Position numbers and translations under genes: made by a program. From positions 1 to 64,000 of the forward strand of contig DCVK01000015.1 of NCBI GenBank assembly GCA_002335385.1: a stretch of DNA of 64,000 nt. The letters are read 5' to 3'. The notes beneath the pieces were generated by a model. The model was not told the origin of the DNA. It did no database searches and was given only the letters and a program-made list of their open reading frames with translations. The DNA is from Candidatus Aminicenantes bacterium UBA2190 (GTDB taxonomy: Bacteria > Acidobacteriota > Aminicenantia > UBA2199). Positions within the stretch are counted from its first letter, which is position 1; every line of letters starts with the position of its first letter. This document shows positions 15,966 to 24,735 of this stretch, piece after piece.

Positions 15966-18900
15966 TTATTCGCTTAATTCCGTTTTTGGATCCTCCCAGC
16001 CGGCCAGGCGGGCCAGCAGCCACCAGGCTGCCGCACCCTGGCGGCCAAGGTTCTCTTCGCTCGGCATGCCCTGTAGCCGGTAAGCCGGGTGGCGCAACGA
16101 AACCTCGTTTTGCAGATGCTGTTCCTCGCCGCGCCAACTCTCAATGTCGGCTGTGTCGAGCAAGATGCCCTTGTTCTGCAGCATCGACTCCCGCACCTGG
16201 CGGTTGAACTTCGCCAACAGCTCGTTCGCCTCGTCCATACCTATTGTGGAGCAGACCAGCCTGACCTGCGGCAACCGCTCGGCCAGCTCGCTCATCACCT
16301 GGAGATAGCTCTCGGCGTTCAGCCTGCCGGCCAGAAGCGCCCCCACGTCGGGCCTGACGACGGCCACCGTGGCCTGGCTGTCCAATATCGCTTTCTCCAG
16401 ACTCCAGCACCACTCCTGCGGATCGAGCGCCGCGCCTTGCGGCAGCCAGCTTTCTTCCCGCACCACCAGCCCCAGTTCATTGGGCGATGCCACCGGCGCC
16501 AGCCGGGCGTCTTTGCTCCCCAGCAGCCTCAGCCCCAGGGTGACCGGGTCATCGCCCTGGGCGCTCAGCACCAGCAGCCTGTGCTGCTTCGCCTGTTCCA
16601 GCCACCCGGAGGGGATGACGTTCATGGACGTGTGGTGGTGATCGACCACCAGGGCATCGTTTTCAATCAGGGTCAGCGGACCGTCGCTGAAGTCGTCCTG
16701 CGAGCTGTCCCCGGCCTGCAACCGGATTGAGTAGTTGATGCCGGCCGCGGCCGTGCCGTTGGCGTTGGCCCCGACCGTCCACAGATAACTGCCTTGATCA
16801 GCCGGCAGGCTGCCCGCGATCTGCCCGATCTTGGCGGCCTTGTTGTAAAGCGTGAGCCGAACCGTGCCCACGTAGCCGTTGACGTTCCAGGTGATGTTCT
16901 GCGTCGTCCCCAGCTCCCAGCTCTCGCCGCCGTTGGGCGCGGTCAGCTCCAGCTGCGCCGGCTCGATCAGCCCCAGCCGGTAGTCGCTGGGGTCGACAAG
17001 GGTGCCGTCGGTGCTGCGCAGGTACAGGCGGTAGTCGGAGCCCTCGGGCGCCATGCCGCTGTCGTAGGTCTGGCCCACGGTCCAGGCGTAGGAGCCGGCC
17101 GAGGCCGGGATGTTGGCGACGATGTTGCCGAACCTGACGCCGTTCTTGAACAGCACCAGGCGCACCGTGCCGGTGTAGTTGATTGCGTTCCAGGTGATGG
17201 CCTTGGTTGTGCCCAGAGTCCAGTGCTCCCAGCCGTTGGGGCTGGTCAGCTCCAGCGCCGGAGTCAAAGCCGCCGAGTAATCCTGGCCGGTCTGGTCGCT
17301 GGTGACGTTGCTGTAGCTGCGGCTGGCCGGGGTGAACACATAACCGGCCAGCGTGGGCGTGACGGTGCCCGACCAGTCGTAGTCGACGGTGGATGTATAG
17401 AAACCGGAGCCATCGGTGGAAGGATTGCCCGGCAGGCCGTTCATCACTATGCCGGCCAGGGGAGAGGAGTTGAATAGGATGGTGCCTGAAATGATCGGCG
17501 TATCGACAGGCACATCCTTGATAGTGACCGCCAGCGTGGCGTTTTTCGTCACCCCACCTTCGCTGAAAGAGGCGGTGACCTGGCAGCTCTGGTCTGAAGG
17601 CACTTCAGTCGTCGTCAGCAGCCCGCTGCCGCTTATCGAGGCATAAGCCGAGTTCTCTCCCCAGGATGGCTCAACCAAGGCATTCGTATTGTCGCTATAA
17701 TACGCCCGGCAGTTGTAATCCTGGGTGGCATTCTCGTTGACCTGATTGGGCCCCTCAATGGCGATTGACGACAATGTCTTGACTGGATTGACCGTCAGGT
17801 TGACCGGGATCATTTGTGGAGTATTGGCCGCATTCGGGTCACTGATAGTGATGGTTGCGTTATAGGATCCGGCGGGCAGCCCTGACGTGCTATAGGTCAC
17901 ATTGACCATGTCGGTTTCGCCTGTCGAGCTTCCGGATGCCGGAGAGCATTCCAGCCAGGCGCAGCCGCCGTCGGATATCGTGTAGTTGAGTATCCCGTTG
18001 CCGCCATTATACAGATAGATCTTTTCTCCCGGCGCATTGTTGCCCGCGGCGCAGACCGGCGAAAGCAAGTCGGGCATCTTGTTGATGATCGGGATGCCTG
18101 TATATGTGCCTGAAATTTGCGTCAATTGTCCTGGGATAATTACTATATTGTTGTTTATTGGCTTATTCCATCCTGAGATAGCTTTATATTCAATTTCATA
18201 GCTCCCAGAGACCAACTGAATTGTCGTACCACTATTGCGCCAAATCGTGTCGGTTGTCAGTTTCCATTGTGCTCCAAGAGCAATGATTTCAGAAGGAAGT
18301 ATTTCAACATATAATTGGCCCAATAAATTTGAAATTGTAATCGTCCCAGAAGCCCTGGCAAACCTGGGTGTATGCACTCCATCATAAATCATAGCCCAGA
18401 TTGTATATGTTCCTTCTGGAACAGAAGTCGTGTCCCAATAATAATGATCACCTGACCCATCGGGATCTTCTGCAATCATTAAAGAATCACTGCCAAGCCA
18501 GGCATGCTCTCCAGTAGCCCAAGGTTCATCAACAATATCTAAATCTCTTGCAATCGAAATAGTTGCATTGCTGTCAGCGTCGCTATCCCCCCAAGATATA
18601 TCGACAATCTGTCCTTGTGTAACAACAAGGTTAGCATTAGGCGAGTTCATTGCAATTGAGGGAATAGAAGAGCTTGGAAATGATTCCAATGTGATCGCAG
18701 CATCGTCCATCCCAGCAGAGGAATACTTTTGAGGGTGAGACAAAAAAAGTGTTCCGAATGGAATCCTTGTACTAAGATAGTTGTATGTTTCCAGGCATGA
18801 CACTTCTCCGTTCCCATTGCTGTCCCCTCCTCCATCAATTGCACCGCATAGATGGAATGAAAACAAAGAGGTGCTCCATGGATGCAGTATCAGCCAACTG

Positions 18901-21152
18901 AAAATTGGAGTTACTTCATCTGATCTCGCTGAACTTATTAAAAAAGTATTCTGTCTACTCGACTCGGCAAATTCCTCAACAAAAATCCCAGAATGGCACG
19001 CATTTAAAATAACAACTTTTTTAGAGCTATTGGGGATAAAAGAATCAATATCAGAAGTTAATTGGATCGAGCCATAATCATCTAAATTAAAAAGGGTTAA
19101 TCCATTCTCGTCGCCATGGCCGCTATAATAAAACAGCAGCACATCATCTCCATCCATTTGGCTACCAAGATTTTGAATGGCATTACTTATCGATGCTCTT
19201 GATACTTGGTCGTTCGCCAACAAAGATATATGATTGACTGCCCAATTTAAAGAATTTCCAATTAATACATCCCGAATTTTATTAATATCATTATTTACGA
19301 CAAGCTCATCCCATGCATCACGATTATTTGAAAAAGCCCCTGACCCCACTAGTAAGCCATAGTAGTTTGCAATCCCATCAGGATTGGAAATGACATTGAA
19401 GCCCCTAGGCCAATCAATTGACTTAAATGTTGTGTCTCCGGTTGATGACTGAATTTCAGCATAAATATCGTACTGGCCCAGACTTGCATCTGTTGGAATT
19501 TGCCAATCAAAACTATAATAATCTATTTCATTAGTGTTTAGTGGAGAATCATTATTATTATATCCGCTAAACAAGACATTTGAATGGTTGCTGTTTAACG
19601 CAATCTTTAGCCAAGTTCTTACTTCAACCGACCCACCAAGATTCGCAGCTCTAACTGTTATTCTTACTGTTTCCCCACCAGTAAAAACGCCTTTCTCAAC
19701 TCCCGGATTATCAGTATTAGTACTTCCATCATTGCTCGAAACCCTATAAATACTAAAAAATTCAATAGAAGGTGCTTCTGCAATTGTTACCGAAGTTGAA
19801 TATATGTTCATTCCCTGCTGATCCAGAGTCCCCGAACCAGTCGAATCCGGGTCTCTCTCATCACCGATCGTCCCCCTGTATCTAAACAAAACCGTTCCGG
19901 CGGCAGCATCTGACTTTACCGTGACAGGAAATGTATATGAATAGCTGGAATTGAACCCAAAATTATTCAGCCTTTCTCCCGAAATAAGATATTCATAACT
20001 AGTCATAGTTGAAATGTTGCCCGAACTGTCCCAGTGGTAGATTGTGGATCCTGGCGCATAAGCTGCTAGGTTTGTCCATGATCCAGCAGCGGCCGTGGGT
20101 GTGCCAACAGCAAATTTTTCAGAAGGGAAGGAAACATCTAAATAAGAAGCAATGTTCGCCAGGGCCGTGTTGATGTTAGTGAGTGACACAGTAACATTAA
20201 ATGTCTCTCCAGGAATCACCTCTGTCTTGCTGACGCTGATACCTACTTGAGCCGTTCCCTTGCAAGCGAATTGATTGAAATTAATATCATTTCTATTACT
20301 GCTTAATGTAAAACTTTGCGAGACAGTATTACTGGTCCCCGTCGCCCAATAGTCATAATTGGGGTGATAAGCGGTGATCGTTCGACTTCCTTGGGGGACA
20401 TTGTACAAGATATAATCTCCATTCCAGTCCGTTGTCGCGGTCTGTCCAGAATCGGAGTCGACTTTAATGCCATTTATCCCACTATACGGCCATCTCCTTG
20501 AAGTGACCCGTCCGGAGACATTAAAATTTGTGACTGGGACCGAGTATGTCACCTCCAGGCAATAATATTGAGTATTGGTTGGATACCACCTGTGTTCTTT
20601 GCTTATAAACGTAATCGCACTATCCGTCGCCACATCCCCTTTCACTAAAAAAATCCCGTTGTTTGCTCTTGATCCATTTACCCATTCTTGTGCAAGTGAC
20701 CCAATATCAATAAAAAAACTACTTGGATTGGTCAAAGGATAACTGGCTGAGGCGATTTCGGTGACGTTGGTCGGCTTGTTCGTCCACGTGATCGTGCTTT
20801 CCGACCAAGCTTGGTCCACTCGGAAGCAAGTCATCGTAAACACATAGGGATTGTACCAACCCGTACTTTTTAGCCTGATCTTAGCCGAAGAGATTGTCGC
20901 GCCTGAAGGAATGGATGAAAGATCATATCTAATAAAGGATCGACCATAGCCAACAGGATCACTTCCAAGGAAAATATTCACATTGTCATACCCGAGAAGG
21001 AGTAGTGTAGACGATCCAAAGTTAAGCGCAGGAGATAAACTCCCTACAACGGCATCCGCGGATGGCGGACAGTAAACCGTTGTCTGGCCGAAGGAAATAA
21101 ACGATAAGAGGAAAGAGCATAGAGCGATTGGAATCAATCTTATTCTTTTCAT
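15966..21152 (-). CDS. Giant secreted mosaic protein with caspase-like domain
   Basis: About 1728 aa from the ATG at 21152 (AAGGAG site). Order: signal peptide 1-22 (ISFGQ); DNRLRE-type carbohydrate-binding-like domain (~25-210); carboxypeptidase-regulatory-like domain (~215-295); beta domains; peptidase C14 caspase-like domain (~605-850) with FYYSGHGD (His679) and LNACHSG (Cys719), the catalytic dyad at normal spacing; beta domains; BACON-like domain (~1025-1120); Big-like domain; regulatory-like domain (~1215-1290); two Kre9/KNH1-like domains (~1300-1495); and a ~230-residue C-terminal domain with FNRQVRES, DTADIESW and AAWWLLARLAGW. The last block recalls SGNH-hydrolase-like secreted proteins, but a nucleophile Ser is not evident (HHHTS at its start). 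A sigma-54 promoter precedes it. Confidence 0.88.
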   Translation of the reverse strand: MKRIRLIPIALCSFLLSFISFGQTTVYCPPSADAVVGSLSPALNFGSSTLLLLGYDNVNIFLGSDPVGYGRSFIRYDLSSIPSGATISSAKIRLKSTGWYNPYVFTMTCFRVDQAWSESTITWTNKPTNVTEIASASYPLTNPSSFFIDIGSLAQEWVNGSRANNGIFLVKGDVATDSAITFISKEHRWYPTNTQYYCLEVTYSVPVTNFNVSGRVTSRRWPYSGINGIKVDSDSGQTATTDWNGDYILYNVPQGSRTITAYHPNYDYWATGTSNTVSQSFTLSSNRNDINFNQFACKGTAQVGISVSKTEVIPGETFNVTVSLTNINTALANIASYLDVSFPSEKFAVGTPTAAAGSWTNLAAYAPGSTIYHWDSSGNISTMTSYEYLISGERLNNFGFNSSYSYTFPVTVKSDAAAGTVLFRYRGTIGDERDPDSTGSGTLDQQGMNIYSTSVTIAEAPSIEFFSIYRVSSNDGSTNTDNPGVEKGVFTGGETVRITVRAANLGGSVEVRTWLKIALNSNHSNVLFSGYNNNDSPLNTNEIDYYSFDWQIPTDASLGQYDIYAEIQSSTGDTTFKSIDWPRGFNVISNPDGIANYYGLLVGSGAFSNNRDAWDELVVNNDINKIRDVLIGNSLNWAVNHISLLANDQVSRASISNAIQNLGSQMDGDDVLLFYYSGHGDENGLTLFNLDDYGSIQLTSDIDSFIPNSSKKVVILNACHSGIFVEEFAESSRQNTFLISSARSDEVTPIFSWLILHPWSTSLFSFHLCGAIDGGGDSNGNGEVSCLETYNYLSTRIPFGTLFLSHPQKYSSAGMDDAAITLESFPSSSIPSIAMNSPNANLVVTQGQIVDISWGDSDADSNATISIARDLDIVDEPWATGEHAWLGSDSLMIAEDPDGSGDHYYWDTTSVPEGTYTIWAMIYDGVHTPRFARASGTITISNLLGQLYVEILPSEIIALGAQWKLTTDTIWRNSGTTIQLVSGSYEIEYKAISGWNKPINNNIVIIPGQLTQISGTYTGIPIINKMPDLLSPVCAAGNNAPGEKIYLYNGGNGILNYTISDGGCAWLECSPASGSSTGETDMVNVTYSTSGLPAGSYNATITISDPNAANTPQMIPVNLTVNPVKTLSSIAIEGPNQVNENATQDYNCRAYYSDNTNALVEPSWGENSAYASISGSGLLTTTEVPSDQSCQVTASFSEGGVTKNATLAVTIKDVPVDTPIISGTILFNSSPLAGIVMNGLPGNPSTDGSGFYTSTVDYDWSGTVTPTLAGYVFTPASRSYSNVTSDQTGQDYSAALTPALELTSPNGWEHWTLGTTKAITWNAINYTGTVRLVLFKNGVRFGNIVANIPASAGSYAWTVGQTYDSGMAPEGSDYRLYLRSTDGTLVDPSDYRLGLIEPAQLELTAPNGGESWELGTTQNITWNVNGYVGTVRLTLYNKAAKIGQIAGSLPADQGSYLWTVGANANGTAAAGINYSIRLQAGDSSQDDFSDGPLTLIENDALVVDHHHTSMNVIPSGWLEQAKQHRLLVLSAQGDDPVTLGLRLLGSKDARLAPVASPNELGLVVREESWLPQGAALDPQEWCWSLEKAILDSQATVAVVRPDVGALLAGRLNAESYLQVMSELAERLPQVRLVCSTIGMDEANELLAKFNRQVRESMLQNKGILLDTADIESWRGEEQHLQNEVSLRHPAYRLQGMPSEENLGRQGAAAWWLLARLAGWEDPKTELSE

Positions 21153-21180
21153 GGTACTCTCCTTAATAATGATAAGGATT

Positions 21181-21198
21181 AAGCAATAGAAATGCCAA
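21181..21198 (-). promoter_or_regulatory. Sigma-54 (-24/-12) promoter of caspase-like gene
   Basis: On the minus strand TTGGCAT-TTCTA-TTGCT gives GG at -24 and GC at -12 with exactly 10 nt between, matching the YTGGCAC-N5-TTGCW consensus with one change. It lies 29 bp before the ATG at 21152. Confidence 0.8.
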
Positions 21199-21256
21199 GT
21201 CGAGCTGCATTTTGAAACGGCAAGATAATATAAATTGGGAAACCCGAAACTGAAAG

Positions 21257-21279
21257 TTGCAGACAATTTTTGTCTGCAA
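21257..21279. promoter_or_regulatory. 23-bp perfect palindrome, candidate activator site
   Basis: Arms TTGCAGACAA and TTGTCTGCAA around a 3-nt TTT centre. Its centre is about 85 bp upstream of the -12 element of the sigma-54 promoter, a normal enhancer distance. It also overlaps a candidate -35 (TTGTCT, 21270-21275; -10-like TTTATA at 21293-21298) for the divergent activator gene, which would allow autoregulation. Confidence 0.7.
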
Positions 21280-21340
21280 AAAAAAATCTTAGTTTATAAA
21301 CCAGTTGCTATCCATAATAGGGATAAGATAAAATCTTCTT

Positions 21341-23134
21341 ATGAAATATTTGCTCTACTTCCACGACGGTTTTATTCGCAAGTATGCATTGGAGAAGAAA
21401 GTCTTCACAATCGGCCGGGCGAAGGAATGCGATCTAGTTATTGATGAAAACTTCATCTCCAGGCGCCACGCCCAGGTGGCAGTCGGCGAGGAATGCGTCA
21501 CAGTCAGCGACCTGGGCTCCAAGAACGGCCTGTTCTACAAGGGCGGGCGGGTCGCCGAAGCCCGCGTCGGCCTCAACGAATCGTTCTGTCTCAAGACCAT
21601 TGAATTCTACCTGAAGCAGGGCGACGCCAGCGAGTTCCAGGCGGCGCCGGAACTGATACCGATCTTCAGGCAGATGGGGCGGCGCGCCGAGGACCGGGTC
21701 CGGGACATCGAGACGCGCTACATCGAGGACGCCTCGCTGGAGGTGCTCAAGCAGCTGCTGGCCGAGGGGTTGAAATGCCGCAGCTTGAACGACTTCCTGC
21801 TCGGGCTGACCAACTACCTTTCGGTCTTCAGCGATTTCGGCGAGCTGCTGCTGGCCTGCCAGGACAAGGATGAGCCGATTTACGCCTACCGCCACGCCGG
21901 CAACGAAGCGGCGCTGCTGGCCGCCGCCAGACGCGCGATCAAAGCGCCGGAAACCCCGCAAATTTACGAACCCCTCCCCAACCTGGGCAAAGCCCGCTTC
22001 TATTCCTTTCCCCTGGCATTGAACGGGGTCGACGCGAGCTTGCTTTATTTCCCGGCACCGGGCTCGGGCCGCCCCACCCGAAAAATCGAGGCGTTCCTGC
22101 GGACGCTCGCCCGCGAGATCGAGCTGGTGGCCCAGCTGATATCGGAGCCGGCCGCCTCCCGCCTGCCGGCCGCGTCCGATTGCGCCAGCGACGCCATCAA
22201 CACCGGAAACCCGCGGATGAAGCAGCTGATCAAGGAAACCAAGCGCATCGCCGCCTCCGATTTGTTCGTGCTCATCGAGGGCGAGAGCGGCACGGGCAAG
22301 GAGCTGTTCGCCCGCCTGCTGCACGCCCATTCCACCCGCCATTTGAAGCCGCTGGTGGCCGTCAACTGCGCCGCCATCCCCGAGAATCTTCTTGAATCGG
22401 AGTTTTTCGGCCATGAGCGCGGCGCCTTCACCGGCGCCCATGCCCAGAAGAAGGGGAAGCTGGAACTGGCATCGGGGGGCATCCTGGTCCTGGACGAGAT
22501 CAGCGAGATGCCGGCCAGCCTGCAGGCCAAGCTGCTGCGCGCCCTGGAGGAGAACGAGTTCTTCCGCGTCGGCGGAGTGACGCCGATCAAGGTCGACCTG
22601 CGCATCGTCTCGCTGACCAACTCGCGCCTGCTGGAACTGATCGAGTCCGGCAGGTTCCGCTCCGACCTCTACTACCGGCTGGTGCACCACACCATTTCCC
22701 TGCCGCCCCTGCGCGAACGGCGCGAGGACATCCGTCTGCTGCTGAACCATTTCACGCTGGTCTTCTCCCGCCGGTACGGCCGCGACTTCAAGGGGGTATC
22801 GGTCAAAGCCTTCCGCGCCCTTGAAAAATACGACTGGCCGGGCAATGTCCGCCAGCTGAAGAACGAGGTGCACCGCCTGGTCAGCCTGGCGGGAGAGAAC
22901 GGTCTGTCCGATCACGACATGCTGTCCGAGCCGATCCGCCAGCCTGCCGCTGGAAAAATCCCCGTTTCACCTGCCATTCCCGGTGAACCAGAGGACGAGC
23001 GCTCCTTGCTGAAACGCCTGCTCGACAAGCACCGGGGAAACAAGTCGCGCGCGGCCCGCGAGCTGAACATGACCTACCAGGGGCTGCACAAGAAAATGAA
23101 GCGGCTGGGGATCGCCGGCAAGGAAAAAGGCTGA
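21341..23134 (+). CDS. FHA-domain sigma-54-dependent transcriptional activator
   Basis: A 597-aa bacterial enhancer-binding protein. Residues ~5-95 are an FHA phosphothreonine-binding domain (FTIGRAKECDLVID, ISRRHAQV, SDLGSKNGLF). A GAF-like middle region (~130-270) follows. The AAA+ domain has Walker A GESGTGKE near residue 314, the sigma-54-contacting loop ERGAFTGA near 360, Walker B LVLDEISEMP, and the arginine-finger block FRSDLYYRL. A Fis-type HTH_8 (LLDKHRGNKSRAARELN) ends the protein. FHA at the N-terminus suggests control by Ser/Thr kinase signalling. Divergent to the caspase-like gene, whose upstream region holds a sigma-54 promoter and a palindrome, so that gene is the likely target (inference). 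Confidence 0.95.
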   Translation: MKYLLYFHDGFIRKYALEKKVFTIGRAKECDLVIDENFISRRHAQVAVGEECVTVSDLGSKNGLFYKGGRVAEARVGLNESFCLKTIEFYLKQGDASEFQAAPELIPIFRQMGRRAEDRVRDIETRYIEDASLEVLKQLLAEGLKCRSLNDFLLGLTNYLSVFSDFGELLLACQDKDEPIYAYRHAGNEAALLAAARRAIKAPETPQIYEPLPNLGKARFYSFPLALNGVDASLLYFPAPGSGRPTRKIEAFLRTLAREIELVAQLISEPAASRLPAASDCASDAINTGNPRMKQLIKETKRIAASDLFVLIEGESGTGKELFARLLHAHSTRHLKPLVAVNCAAIPENLLESEFFGHERGAFTGAHAQKKGKLELASGGILVLDEISEMPASLQAKLLRALEENEFFRVGGVTPIKVDLRIVSLTNSRLLELIESGRFRSDLYYRLVHHTISLPPLRERREDIRLLLNHFTLVFSRRYGRDFKGVSVKAFRALEKYDWPGNVRQLKNEVHRLVSLAGENGLSDHDMLSEPIRQPAAGKIPVSPAIPGEPEDERSLLKRLLDKHRGNKSRAARELNMTYQGLHKKMKRLGIAGKEKG

Positions 23135-23151
23135 CGATTTCCCGGCCAGAA

Positions 23152-23174
23152 CCCCGGCGTTCCTTCTGCCGGGG
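23152..23174. terminator. Possible hairpin between convergent genes
   Basis: CCCCGGC and GCCGGGG form a 7-bp GC stem with a 9-nt loop, 17 bp after the activator's stop and 41 bp from the DUF3795 stop. There is no T run on either side, so intrinsic termination is uncertain. Confidence 0.35.
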
Positions 23175-23214
23175 ACGAACCGAGAGAAACACTTGCAGAG
23201 CACCGAGGTCTGGT

Positions 23215-23649
23215 CTACCTGGACCTGCGGTTGTGCCGCTGCCGGCAATGGGGGCAGATGTCGCTGTGCACGGTGAGCAGCTTGCCGCACGACGGGCAGG
23301 AGTAGCGCTTGATTTCGCGCTTCAGGAAAGCCGGCATGCCCCGCTTGCGGATATAGTTCAGGTTTTCCACGAAACTGTAGTTGTGGGCCCTGAGATAGCG
23401 CTTCTCGACCAGCAGCAGGCTGGCGCAGGGGAAGTGTTCGCACTGGTAGCAGAAATCGATCTCCTGCCTGGCGAGCTTTTCACACAGGCCTTTTTTATGG
23501 ATGCAGCCCCGGCCGCGCGGCCGGCAGCCGGCGCATCCCGGCTTGGCCGGATCGAGCACCCAGCTGCACAGGTTGCAGTTCATGCCGCACGGGGCCACCA
23601 GCTCGCGCCTCATGACGACGGTGCCCGATATTGCGCTTTTGGCTTTCAT
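23215..23649 (-). CDS. DUF3795-type cysteine-rich protein
   Basis: A 144-aa protein with many cysteines in pairs: APCGMNCNLCSW, KPGCAGCRPRGRGC, FCYQCEHFPC, and a C-terminal zinc-ribbon-like CPSCGKLL...DICPHCRQR. The first three blocks are the DUF3795 signature; the family is of unknown function and presumably binds metal. The C-terminal zinc ribbon is an extra. A damaged copy of this C-terminus lies at 30.5 kb. The stretch before MRRELVAPCG could be trimmed if translation starts at residue 13. Confidence 0.8.
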   Translation of the reverse strand: MKAKSAISGTVVMRRELVAPCGMNCNLCSWVLDPAKPGCAGCRPRGRGCIHKKGLCEKLARQEIDFCYQCEHFPCASLLLVEKRYLRAHNYSFVENLNYIRKRGMPAFLKREIKRYSCPSCGKLLTVHSDICPHCRQRHNRRSR

Positions 23650-23763
23650 TTGTCTGATTATGGCATTTCACGCCCAATGGCTGCAAATGGCCTTCATTTC
23701 CGCTTAAACGCCAATTAGAAAATTGCAAGCGCCGTCCCCGATGCCCTCCAAGCTTCCGGAGTT

Positions 23764-24735
23764 CTACGCCACCGTGATGACCACCTTCCCCCTGGCGTGT
23801 CCCTCCTCGAGATAGCGGATGGCGTCGGCGACCCCGGCCAGCGGGTAGCGCCTGTCGATGACGGCATTCACCTTTCCGGCCTCGATGAGCTCCCTGACGA
23901 AAAGGAGATCCTCCCGGCTCGCCCTGGCCGTCATGGCCCCCAATTTCTTCCCGGTTCCAAGCGATATCCACGGGCCCAGCAGCAGGGCCTGGAAGATCTG
24001 CCGGTTGGAGCCGCCGGTCATGACGTAGGTCCCGCCGGCGGCGAGGGCGCGCCTGTAGTCGGCGAGCGTTCGGTCGCCGTTGGCCCCGAGGATCAGGTCG
24101 TAGCGCCCGCCGCCGCTGGCGAAATCATCTTTCGCGTAGTCGATGACGAAATCGGCGCCGAGGGCGCGCGCCTGCTCCAGATTCGCCGCTCCGCACACGG
24201 CGGTGACCTCCGTCCGGAAATGCTTGGCCAGCTGCACCGCGAACGTGCCCACGCCGCCGGCGGCGCCGTGTATCAGCACCCGCTGCCCGGGGCGGATCCG
24301 TCCCTTGTCGCGCAGCCCCTGCAGGGCGGTGACCGCCGCCATGGGCACGGCCGCCGCCTCGGCGAACGTCATGGCGGCCGGCTTCGGCGCCAGCATATCT
24401 TCCCGGGCGCAGACGTACTCGGCGAAGCCGCCCGAACCGCAGGCGGAGATGTCGCCGAACACCTCATCGCCCGGCTTGAACCTCGCCGCGTTCCTGCCAA
24501 CCGTCTCGACCCTGCCGGCGATGTCCTCGCCGAGTATCTTGTGCCTCGGCTTGAACAGCCCGCCGGCCAGCCGGGCGACGAACGGCTTGCCCCTCAGCAT
24601 GTGCCAGTCGAAGGCGTTCACCGACGCCGCCTCGACCTTCACCCGCACCTCGTTGTCCAGCGGGACCGGCTTCTCCGTCTCCCTCAGTTCAAGAACGTCG
24701 GATGACCCGTATCTCTCATAGACGATCGCTTTCAT
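23764..24735 (-). CDS. MDR-family NAD(P)-dependent oxidoreductase
   Basis: A 323-aa medium-chain dehydrogenase/reductase of the zinc-independent quinone-oxidoreductase-like branch. GroES-like N-terminal half contains GEDIAGRVETVGRNAARFKPGDEVFGD; the Rossmann half carries HGAAGGVGTFAVQLAKHF. The product is usually an enone/quinone reductase, cytoplasmic; the substrate cannot be read. The ATG at 24735 overlaps the stop of the upstream MDR gene as ATGA and has AAGGAG 9 nt before it, so the longer open frame upstream is not coding. Confidence 0.88.
   Translation of the reverse strand: MKAIVYERYGSSDVLELRETEKPVPLDNEVRVKVEAASVNAFDWHMLRGKPFVARLAGGLFKPRHKILGEDIAGRVETVGRNAARFKPGDEVFGDISACGSGGFAEYVCAREDMLAPKPAAMTFAEAAAVPMAAVTALQGLRDKGRIRPGQRVLIHGAAGGVGTFAVQLAKHFRTEVTAVCGAANLEQARALGADFVIDYAKDDFASGGGRYDLILGANGDRTLADYRRALAAGGTYVMTGGSNRQIFQALLLGPWISLGTGKKLGAMTARASREDLLFVRELIEAGKVNAVIDRRYPLAGVADAIRYLEEGHARGKVVITVA

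Noticed and set aside
23134..23215. Strong intrinsic terminator between the two convergent genes
   Set aside because: The hairpin lacks a T run, so it is listed only as possible.
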